Source: Topomyia yanbarensis
Lineage: Eukaryota; Arthropoda; Insecta; Diptera; Culicidae
Direction of reading: 5' to 3'
DNA length: 64,000 nt
NCBI RefSeq assembly: GCF_030247195.1
Contig: NC_080672.1
Span: 364,304,271 to 364,368,270, forward strand
Below are positions 1 to 14,320 of this stretch, in pieces (position 1 is the first letter of the stretch; each line of letters starts with the position of its first letter). Position numbers and translations under genes: made by a program. The notes below the pieces were generated by a model. The model saw only the letters and a list, made by a program, of their open reading frames with translations, was not told the DNA's origin and ran no database searches.

Positions 1-2775
1 AAAATTATAACCTTCCGATATGTGCCGGAAAATCAATGGAAAGTTTTACGATAATATCGTGATAATTGAAAACGAAAGTAAACAAAATCTGCTGTTGTCA
101 CATACGACCATTTGAAAACGTTTGCTAGAATTTATCATAAGACTCCCCACTTGAAAATACCAGCTCATTCAGCTTCGTTTCAAACCACCCTTCATCACCG
201 AACGGGTGCGAAATAATAAATTGTTTAAGAAACGTTTTCCTCCCATTTCAATTGCTTCTGTTTACCCCTATGACAACAATTAGCAATTTCCCAAAAGCCT
301 CGTTTGTCATCCGCTGGACGATGACAACGACGCAGTGAAATGAGCGATATGGGCGGCTGAAATAGAGCCGAGACGGTACTAAATCAATTAAGCTAATAAA
401 AGATTGATTACATTCCCATGAAAGCAGGCAGGCGCATTCAACGGAGGCGCCTGGTGAATGATGTATGAAACAGATCACTGCGATTCACATTGATTTATTC
501 GTCGCAGGCGCGATGTGGAACCCTCCAACACCGTACGTGTTGGTGGTGTTTTATTTTCCGCGCGGCGAAAGGTAATCATCGCTACACTGAAACGAAACCG
601 GTGCGCAGGCATTTAACAGTCGGTGTTAGATTTGGGGGAATGAGGTGGTCGTCTGTGCGTACGGCTATCACTCCGATAGGGTATACACATTCCGAACGAA
701 GTGTGGCCATTCGAGCGTTTGTTTGCTCTTCTCCGATATATTGTGATTTTGTTTACTTTGCACGGTAAGTCCACATTCAGACTACAAAGAAATCGAAAGT
801 GGTTGAAGAGGAGCCGCGAATGTCAATTGTGGCTCGAAATAAATCTCGATGAGGGTTTTCTGGAATCAGTTTTAGCATTGAATGAACAGGTTGTAGCTTA
901 ATTTATACACTTCTTAATAGTGAATGCTATCATTACCTTCATCCACTGATATGATGGAGACGCGTGGTCGCCCAACTTTTTATTTTATTCTTTTGGTCGC
1001 TACAATTTATGGCATTAAAAAATTTATTTACAACAAACACATTATGTACCGTCAGACTGTTGACATTTAGCAGAGCGAACCACTTGCCTCTGACGGGGAC
1101 CGGTGGCGGGATCGTTAGCGCCCCCAAACAATCGCAGTGATCCGGTTCGTTAAAATATTTCATCGATACGTAGATATAGATACTCGCGATACCGTTGCTA
1201 GTCCGCGTGCGACCGAATCGTGCCATACAGAGTACGACGATAATTAACACGTTTTTATATTTAGACTTGATGCAAATTAAAAATAGATTTGTGATTTTCA
1301 TGCTTGTTTCCCTATCGCTGCGGATGCTGGTCGCTGGTTGTGTAGCTTGGTTTAGCGCGCGCACCACTATATGACGAACTGGCCGGTTACCCAGTACCCG
1401 CAGCATTTGTGTGGTTTATGGTATGCAGTTTATTTGTGATTTGTGCTGTTTCGCATCACGCTTGCTGCTCCCCTACGCAAAGGCAAACGGGTTGCTGTCT
1501 CACGCGTTTTGCCTCAAAGTCGTTACAACGTTTGTAGCGTGATTCATAATCGCTTTCCGATGGATTGAATGCTAACAGAATTGAATCACCGAATCACATG
1601 ATAGCACGTTACATTATCTGTTCCAGTGTTTATTGATTTTGAGTCGTGAAGCGAATAAACTTCATTTTCAAATTAGTGTATTTTCCTACAGGAGCGAGTG
1701 TCGATTTTTTAGCCACCCAGCTCTCGTCTCTGTTTGCAGTTGGTATTAAGTCACGTATCGGTAGTAGATAGAATACCATTGCCGGCGAGCAAATCTCTAA
1801 CAAGTATTGGTGAAGGGATCTTATGTATCTAGAGCGACAGAAAAAAAAAATCACAAAATCCAGTTATTCAAGTTATCTCCCTTCCCGGCGTGTAAAAGAG
1901 TGTTCGAGAAACTGTCTAAACTTCTAAGCAAGGCGAGAAGTTCTTGTCTTGTAATTCACTCACACCTACACGTATCTGTGACGTCACATAAACGTCATGT
2001 CGGTCCCAAGACACAAATCCTCAAAAGTCGTGCGGCGCGTGGGTGATGATGATAATGATGATACCGTCTATTAAAATCCGATGATTATATCATTTTATCG
2101 ATCCGTTGGAGGTGTTGGTGATTCGATATTTTGTACGTTTTAATTTTCAAACAGTCCACTGAATGTGCATTATTCAACAGAATATTCTCAGGTAGCGAAG
2201 AGTGGAAACCTTGAAAACTTAGGCAAAAATATTTTCCCTTTATATCTGCTGTCCGCCTATACATTCATGTGTCAGTATAAATAACACTATATTAATCGTT
2301 TCTCTCTTAAGTCTTCTCTCGCACTCATTATTACGTACTACTGCTGTGTGCGACCTCCTTTTAGCGGTTGTGTACATCTCTTTTCCCATGGTGGAACCCT
2401 GACGATCTAATGGGAATGGGGCAGGGGCAGTAGCGGTGACGGCACACAGGTGGAAGGGGGATACCCTGTCATATCAAACGACCGACTGTTGTTTTGCTTC
2501 TCGTGCGCTCTGTTTGTTGTTGTCGTTGTGTGAAAGATACTCTGACGGCTTTTAAGACGTAATGTATGTGCTATGTGGGCTCGATCATAGCCGCCACGGT
2601 GTGGTGTGGGTAACGTGCTTCAAGCCGCCTTTTTCGCTGTGTGAAGTTGAAATAGAATGAACACGAAATTTTCCATCTATGGTGAGTTACTCTGACGGAA
2701 CAGTGAGGTCGTTTTCGGTGAGTGTTTTAAGGCCTCGTGGTAGTGTTGCCAAGATTTTTTTTCTATTTGATTAAC
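1..2775. other. No gene recognised; probable MED13 intron or upstream DNA
   Basis: Open frames here are short and unlike any protein I know. A patch at 2330-2720 is less AT-rich and free of recognised repeats (for example GGGGCAGGGGCAGTAGCGGT), so it could be regulatory or an untranslated exon. MED13 start-codon exons were searched for by their conserved motifs and not found. Confidence 0.5.
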
Positions 2776-3140
2776 ATACAGAAAAATAAAAGAACCTCTG
2801 GAATAGATTTTTTCAACCTAAATTCAGGTAGTTTTGCATCTCTTTTGTAGTTTAGTGTTATCATGAACAAACCGAGGGACTCGACTTAGTCAAGCGTTTT
2901 CCTTGAATTAGGTACTTTTGAGTTGTTGGAGTTTTACTCAAAATTAGGTAAATTCAACTTTATTTTTAGTATATTTAACCCAAGGTTGAGTATAAATAAT
3001 CTAGCGGGTAGCAAGTAGTGGTTTTACCGTGGTTAAATGGAAGCTACCTCCAATGCGTTTTTCCTAAATTTACCTGATTCAACGATACTTCAAAATTGAG
3101 TGAGAAGAACTCAATTGTAGGTAGTTTTTCGTACGCGTGT
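2776..3140 (-). repeat. Dispersed inverted-repeat element, copy A
   Basis: This segment is the reverse complement of 45467-45806, with blocks such as GAAAAACTACCT, TTTCCATTTAACCACGG and AACTCAAAAGTACCT in the same order. The ends (CACGG with AAA and ACTACCT) form an imperfect terminal inverted repeat. Non-coding; probably a small DNA transposon derivative. Confidence 0.65.
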
Positions 3141-3449
3141 ATAAATTGAATTTCGAAGAACGACATGTGAAGATTTGTTGGTGGTGAAGCAGTACTATAC
3201 CTTACAGTTATGCATATTTTAGTCTGAAAAAATGGGGACGGACAAAATCGGAACATATTTTTTCTTTCTTTTTAATAAATCGAAGCTGTTAACATATTCC
3301 TTTTGGCATGATACTGTACCTTGATGTGGTCCGGGGGCTTTTCCACCAAAGCAGTATTACAGTGAAGATTTCACATAGAAACTTGGGATACGATTATTTT
3401 CTTTTTAGTTAAGCTACACTGTGATCAAATTTAGTACTTAAACATTAAT

Positions 3450-4400
3450 TTGGCGACCTTTATTGCCCACTTATGCCATGGTCGAAATAATGTACAATGT
3501 GGGTTTAGGGCCAAGTTCTCTCTGGAGGCAGACTTGGCTTGGCGACGAGCCCTGACTTGGAACTCTCTTAAATTTGGACTGTACCATGTCAGGGCTCCCG
3601 AAGATGACAATATACCAGGTGATGGCTGGCAGCCCTCCCACGTCCGGAAGTTTCTACTCCATGTCCGCACGGTTACAGTACCGAAACTATACACGCGAAT
3701 CTGCATAGACACCATCACACGCGACATGCTTTGGCTCACGCGATCGAATACGCTACCATACAAACGTCTAAGTCCCTCGTCACGATAGGCAGGGGCGAAC
3801 ATGTAACCGCAATCGTCCTTGGAGCGTCCAAAATCTCGAAAACTCAAAAACTCACGGTCCGCGTGCGATTATTTAAGAATACACGGAAATATGCGAATAG
3901 CCACATGATTATGAAATCGAATTTATACACGCTAGCGCAAGCGATTAACAAGTTAACATACAAACGCTCGAGCCCTTCGCAATCATCCACGCACAACTAC
4001 AACCCCGATCCCGCAAACATAGAAACACCCCGGTGATTAAGGGAACGGTTTAGCACTTACAAATTTACAAACGCTCGAGTCCATGCGATCATGAATCGGT
4101 TACGTCCGAAATTCTACTCGGCCCTAGCAGCCTAGGTCCATGCCTTCAGTTCAATAAAAATGACGCCCATCAACTAGACAACACGGTTCATGCCGATCAT
4201 GACCAGGATTGCACGCCAATATGCGAATGAAAACACGGTTATAAAATCGAATTTATAATTTATTATAATTTATAATTTATGTGGCATACAAACACCCACG
4301 CGGTTGAACACGTTAACGGATAAACGATCGAGCCCTCGCGATAATGCACGCGATCGTGACGTCCTTGTGCCCGCACATATCTATATCGTGCAATAAATAT
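3450..4400. repeat. Degenerate repeats with an ACAAACGCTCGAG motif
   Basis: Variants of CATACAAACG(C/T)TCGAGCCC followed by CGCGATAATC-like sequence occur near 3756, 3957, 4060 and 4310. CGCGATCG-type motifs and repeated GAATTTATA phrases lie between them. The block is richer in CG dinucleotides than its surroundings. Overlapping open frames on both strands here look accidental. It may be a fragment of a retrotransposon terminal repeat or a decayed satellite. Confidence 0.4.
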
Positions 4401-4638
4401 CATTTAGTATCACGACCCGCTGCAATTGGTCTCGTCTGCAATTATAGCGAATGATTCTGACGGGTAGCCCTTCCGAGACCCTAGCTCTACTTCTCCAGCA
4501 GAGCAACTCGAAAAAAAACATCCCCACACTATTACGCAATTCGTGAGCACCCACGACAACTCAGACAGGACTCGAACGCTAAAACTCACACATTCCATGC
4601 ACACACCACCACAGCAGGACTCACAACTAGACATATAC

Positions 4639-5375
4639 ATTAGAATGGTTCAATTTTTGACTTTTAGCTCCACCAGGCTCTACTGATTCCTTTTATGGCC
4701 CTTAGCAATTGTGCAAATTTTGGTACCGATTGGTTGTGTCTACGGACCCTCCAAAAATTTCAAAGTTTATATGAAAATTAGTATGGAAAATCGGTTAAAA
4801 TTGAAAATAAATTCTTAAAAAATCACCTCATCAATCAATTCATGCGAACACTATATATTTCTAAAGGTATTCATCTACTGAAGTTTGTGAACATTGGCTG
4901 AGAAAAGTTGTTAACTAAAGAAGCAGCATGACTTCAAAACAAGTGAATTTTATTATTAATCATAGCAACCCTGTTTGAATAGCAGCATCTGCCATACGGG
5001 AGCGGTAGGTGGTAAGCCTAGTTTACACTTGTATAAGGATGGAGTTATTCCAACAGGGTTGCTATGATTAATAATAAAATCCACTTGTTTTGAAGTCATG
5101 CTGCTTCTTTAGTTAATAACTTTTCTCCGCGAATTTTCACAAACTCACAATGCTCCACCTTTAGAAATATATAGTGTTCTCATGAAATGATTCATGAGGT
5201 GATTTTTTAAGAATTTATTTTCAATTTTAACCGATTTTCCATATAAACTTTGAAATTTTTGGAGGGTCCGTAGACACAACCAATCGGTACCAAAATTTGA
5301 CCAATTGCCAAAGGACCATAAAAGGAATCAGTAGAGCCTTGTGGAGTTAAAAGTCAAAAAATGAAGCAGTCTAAT
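4639..5375. mobile_element. Fold-back inverted-repeat element, 737 bp
   Basis: Two arms of about 330-360 bp are inverted copies around a short spacer near 4990-5055. Outer ends are ATTAGA and TCTAAT, with ATAC on both sides as a possible 4-bp target duplication. Arm divergence is low, for example GGTTGCTATGATTAATAATA on both sides of the centre. It has no coding capacity. Confidence 0.8.
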
Positions 5376-8300
5376 ATACATACAAAGTCACACGCAATAA
5401 TTACAGGTATTCGTCTGGCAACCATGGGATGTACATCTCAAACGCAGAACTTATCATTTCAATGATGGACTTGGATCTGCGTTGCCTGTGTTCAAAGCAC
5501 CATAGCTTCGTCCGTCAGGTCAAGGATATATGAAACCCGCTAGCTTTCGCTGCCTATAAGGGGATAAAAAAGAGAATCTAGACTTGTATTTAAAAAAAAA
5601 AAATATCGAAAATGAAATCAAAATTTTATTGCGATGAAAAACATTTTCTAAAAAACCTCGAGTAATAGTTAAAATTTCACTAAGTTCTCCAGATTTTCTT
5701 GGCTCATATATGAGGTAAACTTATATGATGTAAACTGCACATCGTTTTCGTTCTATTGTTTTGGGAAAAAATTAAGAGAAATCCATTATCCGTCAATTGG
5801 GTCATTAAATGAGAAAAAGTCTTTTTTTATTACATACATCGATAAAGCTGATTTTCGTGATTACAACAATGTTTTTTTTCCAACTCAGGAAACGTGAAAA
5901 TAAAATATAAATTTAAAATAAAGAAATATGTTGACAGTCTTGATTTGACACTATCACAAGCATTTGACATATCGAATTTCACGACAAATGATACCCTGTC
6001 AGAAAAAATGAATACATGTTTTCCCGCAGGGTTATTTTTATTTGAAATAAACACCATCCAATGCATATAGTTTTTTTTCATTTTGAGTGTTGTCTTGATA
6101 GGCCAGATGTGAACAACCGCAGTTTTCCTATGTATGGTTGTCTATGTTTACACAAGATTTATTTTTCATTTTTACGTATCACAACGATTTTTTAAATAAT
6201 GTTATATTATGTTCATTGGACCTAAAATTTATCGAATGGAACGGAAAACCATATATAGCTCCATGACCCAATTAGATACAAGAATGGCGATCCCTTATTG
6301 ATTAATAATTTTTAACGAATCGTTTTATTCGCGCTGTTTAATTACTATACTTGGTAATTTATTACCCTTTCAAGAAAGAATTGCATAAAACAAGTCTACA
6401 AGTAGACCACTCCCTTAAGGTGGTTAACCCTCCTCATGTATGGTCCATAAAAAGGTTTTTTTTACGATTTTTCTTTATTGAAAAGTAGAGAAACAAATTT
6501 TCGTTTGCGTGTTTTTGAGCATATATGCACAGTAATAAAAGGTTTATTGAATGTCAAAATAAATTGAAATGACAGATTTATAAACATTTTGCAGAGCAGC
6601 TCGCCGCGGACAACTCAAACTCCGTGCACGATTCAGACCGTAATTTTTACTCGAAACAAAAAAGTGAAGGAAAGGCGGATTACTTTTCTGCGTAGGACAA
6701 ACTATTATGATGATTGCAAGTTAAAATTTTAGATATTATAGTCATTTTTTTTAATAAGGCCCAATTTTTTGGGATTCGAAGTAGGCGGTGTGCGCGGTAA
6801 CAGTAATCATCATCGTTGTCCAGAACAAATCTTCAATCAAAGAGTTGAATTCTACGTCAGAATTTCTCGGATTCGAGTTTTTGAAATTTTAAACTTTCGG
6901 GTTCGGGGTTTTCGAATTTAGAATTTTCGGATTCGGCTCGGATTTTGAACAGATCACACCCAACCATTTCTTGACAGTGTTTACGTCTGTACACGACACC
7001 CAGTCTCTTTTTGTAGTATTAACTTTATTTACTTTACTTTACTTCGTGATACGAATGGATGACACATATAACCGTATTAAATTTCACCACCTTTAAATCG
7101 GTAGAATTCGTTATATTGTCTGATGCTCAACTACTGTATTTTTTAATTATGTATAGAATTTCTTATCTTCAAATTTGCAAACTGCCCGAATTATTTTATT
7201 TTTTAAACGAGTACTCATGAGAGAGCATTCAACGGCATTTCGCGTCTAAAAACTCTATGCGATTTATTTTTCGTGATAAGCATCAATAAACCAAGACAAA
7301 GTAAATTTATCAAGGAATATATTGGTTCAAGCAAGTAGAAATCTACGGGAAATAGAGACAATTTATCAACGATAGCACTCATATGGTAATGGTATACTAG
7401 CACCACTATCAAATCGATGGTACATATATGGAACAAGCACTTTCTGTCAGATCGTCTCAGGGCTAGACCGTTGCATGATCCGGATTCCTTCAAAAATACA
7501 TGAATTTGAACTATTTTAATGAATTAATCGTAAAAACATTGTGTGTTCTGTTCAAGCCATGAGCAGATCTGTAGAAGTTTGGAGTCGTTCCGAGAACTTC
7601 ATTGCAGATGTCGAAGCATCTACTGGCGCACCTAATGTACTAGCTAATGATGTGACATCAAAAACGCATCAGAGCATCTTACCAGTAACCAACCAGTAAC
7701 GCGGGTGGCGTCGTGTAAACTGTCGAATACGATTTGCCAATTGACAATGCTTAATTTAATACATGTAATAAATTATACAAAACTACTCTTGCGGGAATGG
7801 TTTTTGATAAAAAAAATTAGAAATTTTGGTTAAATACGACAGTCAAGGTTGTTTGAATCTGTCATCATTATGCCTCTGATTTCCCCATATGTTAACCGCC
7901 GATTTATCCTACTTTCCGGTTAAGATATCGACGATTCATAAGTTATTCAGAACATTGCCAATGTGACGTTTTATAACAGTAAATATAAATGCCAATTCCT
8001 CTCGCCAGTAATTCGTATTGCCATAGACAGATATAACTGGACGCGTATGGTGCTACTTCAGGTTCGAGTTATTCTATAATTATTTTGGATGAGTCTAGGA
8101 TCTTTGGTTGATTCTCCGTATTTTCTCCTAGATCGAATGCATGAATCTGTAGCGCCACGATGCAATGTACGTCAAGATGCTAGCACATGTGATTTTATAG
8201 CCATGTGGTAAGAGATGTTCGGAATGGACCAGCGTCGTGGCGACTGGTAGGTTTTGATTTGTTTGTGAGATCGTTTTCAGTCCGGAGTTCTTTATCAAAA

Positions 8301-11300
8301 GCAGATTCTTGAAATGGAGTGTGGCGAGGACACTAAATCGTCTCCCAAGTTTTTAAACCTCTCAGTTATCATCCAACATAAATATGCGAGCATGTATGTA
8401 CTCAAATATTTGAATATTCGGGGATTCCGCGAACACACCCCAAACAAGAAAATCATTGCAATTTTGTTGTTATGGAAGAATTTTTGTTGCATTTTTTTTC
8501 GATTCTCGGAGCTGTTTAAGCATTTTTTGTCATGTTTAGTACTAACCAACCGATTTCGACAATTTTCTCTATTATTATTTCAGAGAGCGAGTAAAGGCCC
8601 TATAACCTTGGCTCATTAGCCAGGACAGGGCTAATACCACTGTTCCATCCCATGACGACCAAAGGAGTGACACCAACTCTCTTAGCCAAGTGACACTCCC
8701 AGCGATTTATCAAACTCCCATCAAATTGAAACAATCGGTACGGTTGTCCACGTTTCTTCCTTATTCAAGGTTCGAAATGATTCGTTGATTAAATTCTTCA
8801 TTAAATGAATAATTTGATTGCCGTATAATTTTGAATCATCTTCATTTTGTACGCTGCACAGATGGCCTGGCCGCTTTAATGTTTGTGTCACATACCATAT
8901 GTGCTACAAATATTACTATTGACAAGAAAAATTGCAGGCGAATGTCTTCAATTTTCCAGGATCCCCACAATGTATTGGCTGTGTATGTGTAGACTAGACT
9001 GAAGCACTCAATTTTTTGGCTTATTTTAGCTTAGTGCGTTAATAACATTGTAAAATGAGATTTTTTGAAACATATTTTTAGACAGACAGTTCAATTCTCT
9101 AAAACAGTTTTACTTGTTTGCATAGTTTCTATAGTTTTTTTTGTAATCATGGACGAAGTTTTGAAAAACATGGGTATCACAAAACGGGCCTTAAAGTTAG
9201 TGTCAAAACTTCGGTTTTTCGGAAAAAAATGAAAATGGACTTGCAAGGTATAAACTTTTTATAAAGTTGGTCGGTCGCCTTCGTCATAGAGACCGAACGA
9301 TTCTGATGTTCTAAATTATGACCGAATGTAGTTCAGATTGCTCGATGTTGGTTCACCAGTAACCAATCTTTGGGAGTGAGCCACTCGCGCATTTTCCGCG
9401 ATTGCACTCAGCCGCCGTCCAGTCGGTTTCTCCCAAAAATCACGGAAAATTTCGGTTTTCCCAAAAACCTAGCAACACTGCCTATAATATTCATTATATC
9501 AGCATCAGTACAGTAGCCTCTCGCTGAAAAACCGAAGAACGATATACAGTTACCAAGTCGTCGAGAATTCTAAACTGAATAACATATGTGTAAGAGAATC
9601 GTACAAAAAAACATTAATTTTAAATTAGTGGTAATGTTCCATATAAAATCTTTCACTGTTAAAGAAACACACACACACAAACCCTCGCGACACCGATGTT
9701 GATATTGGTGAAGCCAACGCACACTAACGAAACCGTAAACTGACGAAATCGGTCTGTTGTTGACAAAATTTCGTAGGGATTTTGACGTTTCCTGCCACTG
9801 TGTTGGTGGATGCTACCGGAACGGAGTGGGTGTTTGTGGAAACATCCCCCCTTCGTTGTATTGGTTGTTATTACTTTCTCATTGTTCGTTTTTGCTCTTT
9901 TTTACACCACAGCGACGACGGCTACGACTGCGGCTACCCCAACAGAGCCCGCAGCAGCAGCCCGATTGCTTGTGTGTACATTTTTTATTAGCATTTAATT
10001 GAACGTAATGAAATTGTGTTATTATTTATACCTACAAGCGTGCGGAAGCCTGTTTGGCCTTTTCGTGTAGTTTAGTGTTGGAAATTGAAATTTTTATTTT
10101 AAAGGGGTTGGCGGAAAGGGGGTGTGGCTAGGGTTCCGGAAGAAATCGCGACATTGAGACGGGAATTTATTCGCGTGTGTCCGGTTGGGTCTCACAAGAA
10201 TGATGATTACTCGTGCTCTTCTCCTAGCAGTTCAGTCGGGGCACCGACGAATGAAGCGGGGGACCAGTGCAACTGACGGCAAACCAACCCCCCACAAGTG
10301 GAGCAATGTTTGTATTTTCGCTTGCCTCTGTATTGAAGTTCGATCGATGGGAAGGAAGAAAACGGTCGGTTGGTCTGTTGGTTGAGTAGGAGGCGTTCGT
10401 TTTGTTAGTTGCCGCGCGCGGTACGGTGTTGTAGGCTTTGTTGCCTGCCTCACGGGCTAGGTTGCTGCCACTAGCAGAAGACACAGAGGTGGATATGTGT
10501 CATACTTAGCGTATGTGGACTGCGGTAGAGGCGCTGGGAACAAACAAATTCCGTCGGGGCAGACTTTGATGATGGGCGCTTTCTCACTGTTGAAGTATGT
10601 ATAGCGCGTACTTGTAGTGCTCCGTACCGAAACCACGCCCATTGATTCGGGAGAGGGTGTTTCATTGCTTTCGGAGCAGCGTGTGTGGCAGCGGTTGGTA
10701 TGAATATACACTAAAACTAAATTAATGTATTTTTTAGCATTCGTATTTCTCTGTGGTGGGTGTTGTGCGATTTGTTGTTATAGATACCCTATGTGTAAAT
10801 CAATTGTCACCTGTATAAAAACAATAGGAATGCATAAACACAACAACGAAAACAATCACAGCGCGCCAAGCATAAATGATACTAAAATTTTATGTATAAT
10901 TTAATAGATTTTCCCTATTTTACTGTGACCTACATCCGTTATGACAATGTTCGTAGCTAAATCGTCGTTCTATATGTCTTGCGGGACATCACGCAGGGCG
11001 AGGGGTTTGCTCAGAAACACAAATAGTGTTTTCACTTTTGGAGCTAGCGTCAATCCGGCGTTAGCTTAGCCCTGTCACTAAGTTGGTGTCGGATTCTGAC
11101 GAGACGAAGTCAAAACACAAATTTCATACCTAATTTAATTTTTTGTTTTGAATGAATATATAACTGATCCAGATACTACTGTATTTATCTATCAATTACA
11201 AGAAAATGAAGTAAACATGCTACACATAACCACAACTTACTTGCATTTTTACTTCACTTTCACTCTCACCTGAAACCATTCAATTATCGACCAAATATAC

Positions 11301-12008
11301 GTATCATCACCACCAGCACGTGCCGCTGCGATCAGTAAGTAAAGTACTCGACCGTTTGACACGAATCTACAATTGTGCATCGTCATCCAGTAGAGGCTAA
11401 ACCGCGCTGCAAGTAAGCACACCCCTCTCCGACCAACTTTTTCGTACACGTATAGCTGATGGAGTCAGTTATTTTTTTTTTCTTAGCGTACCACGCCGCT
11501 TGGAATGTGCCAAACGCAGGTGCAAAATCGCAAAAGGTGATACTTGATGAATTTCTGTTTACTTTTGCTCGATGACAGCCGGTTAATTTGTATAAAAGAA
11601 ATGTCAAGTTTTTTTTTTCTTGAATGGAACTGCGAAATAAGATTGATGGCTCAAACTCGCGTATAAAGGAAGTTTTTCAAATTAATCAAACAATGTGGTA
11701 ACTGGAATCACCCAGGTGAAGTGAATATTTGGTGGTTTTTCATGCTCATCATGTACCAAAATATTTGTTTATTTGCTTTTTTAATTTCTGTTTTTGTTTA
11801 CGCACATTCACCGTAGTATTTACATTTACTTACGTATTAAATGGTTAAACAACCATGAAGTTCCAAAACAATCTTTTTTGTATTAGCTTAAAACCTTTCA
11901 TCAAAGCCTCTGGAACATGAAAAAGGTCAAGGATAACAAGATTTTTTGTTGGGTTTTGGTTCTAGTTTAAAATTTGGGGATACTTCCGATTCGCCAGTTT
12001 GGGACATA
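5376..12008. other. No gene recognised; contains a long repeat-poor, GC-richer stretch
   Basis: Most of this stretch is AT-rich intronic or intergenic DNA. From about 9640 to 11100 composition changes: short direct runs such as CGACGACGGCTACGACTGCG, G-rich segments and few recognisable repeats. A promoter, enhancer or 5' untranslated exon is possible, but no motif proves it. The frames at 9757-10002 lack protein character. Confidence 0.4.
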
Positions 12009-12901
12009 CAGTGAAGACCCGATTTTATGAACTCCCTATTTGTCAGCTTTTTGACTTGACTTTGTCAGCCTCATATAAATATTTGTTTGACAGGTTCTAG
12101 CAGACGTACCAAGTGAAATTCGAGTAAATCCTTTCTTGGGCGCATTGTTTTATCTTAAAGATACAAAGTATGAAAAAATAGAATTTTGCGTTGAAGATCC
12201 GGACAGAAATGCACACTAAAAATCAGAAAGGTTTATGAGGTAACTTTTAGGCACCAAAGAAGAATATTTGAACAACTTCGGTTTAATAATAAGAAACAAA
12301 AAGATGGGTGGGTAATGTCAGTGACATAACCGTAATGAAGTAGAATACACATAAGTTTTTCATGCTAACTTGTGCCGTAAATTGTCATTGGAATCTCTAA
12401 GTAAGTCGTTTGGGTCAAATAAAAGACAATTTTCTCTGTAAGATCCGTGCACACTGTCTTGACTCTTGAATTTTTGCGATATTAACCCCTTCATGTCCAT
12501 GTTGTTTGTGGACAACAACGTTTTTGAACAGCTATAATTTTTGATTAAGGCAAGATTTGCTCACAAAAACAAGTAAGGCTAATAAATGTGACTATTGCCT
12601 TTCATTTGAATATTTACCTTTACAAGGATCACCTCTAGAAGTGAAGTTATTGTAATTAGTCTGATTAGATTCCGATGGAGCAATGTTGCCAGGGACAGTT
12701 TACATTGACAACGGAAAATGATTTTTTTATATGTGTTCGTTATGTTGCAACATTATTGAAAACTAACAAAACTTATCAATTTAAACTGTATTTGGCTACA
12801 TTTTCCATGCAAATCGACTATTATAAATATTAAAGGTAAAGGTAAAGGAAGGTAAAAATTGAGCAGCTTCTAGCACTGCAAGGGAAGCAACTATATTTAT
12901 G

Positions 12902-14320
12902 AAAAACCTATTTTAATCCACCTAGCGGTGCAATTGTGCCTTTCTCAATCATGAATCACGAGAATGTTTGCGTTGTTTATATTCATTAAAAACTTTTAAA
13001 TGCATATATTACATTTTGTTATTATACATCACATGACAACTATATACAGGAAAATAAATCATTATTCGAGTTCTAAAATTTTGAAAAAGAAAAAACAGCC
13101 ACGGTAATATTGAACTGAAAAAAGGTGCGAAATCGGCAAAGTCCAAAAAAGTCGATTTTTATAAAAAAAAATTTTTCGAGATAACATAAAATGTCGACGT
13201 TTCATGCATTTTAAAGATGTTTGGCATCAAAAATACGAATTCGATTTCTGAAATTTCATAGGGTCCCCCCTTTGAAAATAAATTAGAGTTCCGACTTATA
13301 TGGGAATTTCATATGTGACCGGACGATTTTGTGTATATTTCCGGACCCATATAAGCGATCCGTACGAAATTCTATAGACATCTGTGGGGATATTATAGCT
13401 ATCATTTGGGACTAAGTTTGTGAAAATTGGCCCAACCATTTCCGGGAAACTGATGTGAGTTCGTAAATTTTGAAAGATGGCCGCTTTTCCCGGGCACTTC
13501 CGGAACCGTCTATGGTGGTTAATGTAGTCAACGAAAGTTTGGTTGGCCGTCGGTGACCTAGAACAGCAAATTTAAGTTGTTTGAGAGACATTTTAGCGAA
13601 ATTTTTACCTTTTTTGCTTTCATCGGAGTATCGGTTTGAATCACAATTTGCTATGTGATCGCACGCCACAACCTGTAACTCCGGAACCGGAAGTCGGATC
13701 GGGATGAAATTAAATAGCCATTTACGGGGACGCAATACCTTTCATTTGAGGCCAAGTTTAGTCGAATCGGTCTAGCCATCTCCGAGAAACCGATGTGACT
13801 GTTATTCTGAATTTAGATACTTCCGCCGGGGCTTCCGGAACCGAGGATGGTGGCCAATGTGGCCAAATAGACTTTGAATGGATGTTAGTGACCTAATACT
13901 AAAAATCGAAGCAGTTGTGGTCATATTTTGGAAAAAATTTCACCTTTATACATTCATTGCAGAATTTATTAAAATCGACATTTCCTGCGTGTTCGTACTT
14001 ATCACCCTGATTCCGGAACCGGAAGTCGGATCCATTAGAAATTCAATAGCAGCCTATGGGAACGTTGCACCTTTCATTTGAGACTAAGTTTGTCAAAATC
14101 GGTTCAGCCATCTCTGAGAAAAATGAGTGACATTTTTGGTCACATACACACACACATACACACACACATACATACATACACACATACATACACACACACA
14201 GACATTTGCCGAACTCGACGAACTGAATCGAATGGTATATGTCACTCGGCCCTCCGGGCCTCCGTTAAAAAGTCGGTTTTCAGAGCAATTGCAATACCTT
14301 TCTATTGAGAAAGGCAAAAA
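12902..14320 (-). repeat. Dispersed repeat made of about 330-bp units, copy 1
   Basis: Read on the minus strand it starts GCCTTTCTCAATAGAAAGG, then GAGGCCCGGAGGGCCGAGTG, a TG/TATG microsatellite (14143-14203), then degenerate units of about 330 bp. Each unit carries a phrase like GGCTGAACCGATTTTGACAA and CTCAAATGAAAGG. It ends GAGAAAGGCACAATTG and CTAGGTGGATTAAAATAGG. GCCTTTCTCAAT and ATTGAGAAAGGC form a 12-bp inverted pair near the ends. It is closely similar to 42428-43836 in the opposite orientation. Confidence 0.75.

Noticed and set aside
2657..2681. Possible first exon: ATG at 2657 with a GTGAGT donor at 2682
   Set aside because: The encoded eight residues do not resemble the conserved MED13 N-terminus, and no transcript evidence is available.
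3431..3847. 138-codon minus-strand frame
   Set aside because: It overlaps plus-strand frames of similar length in a CG-rich repeat; no family pattern on either strand.
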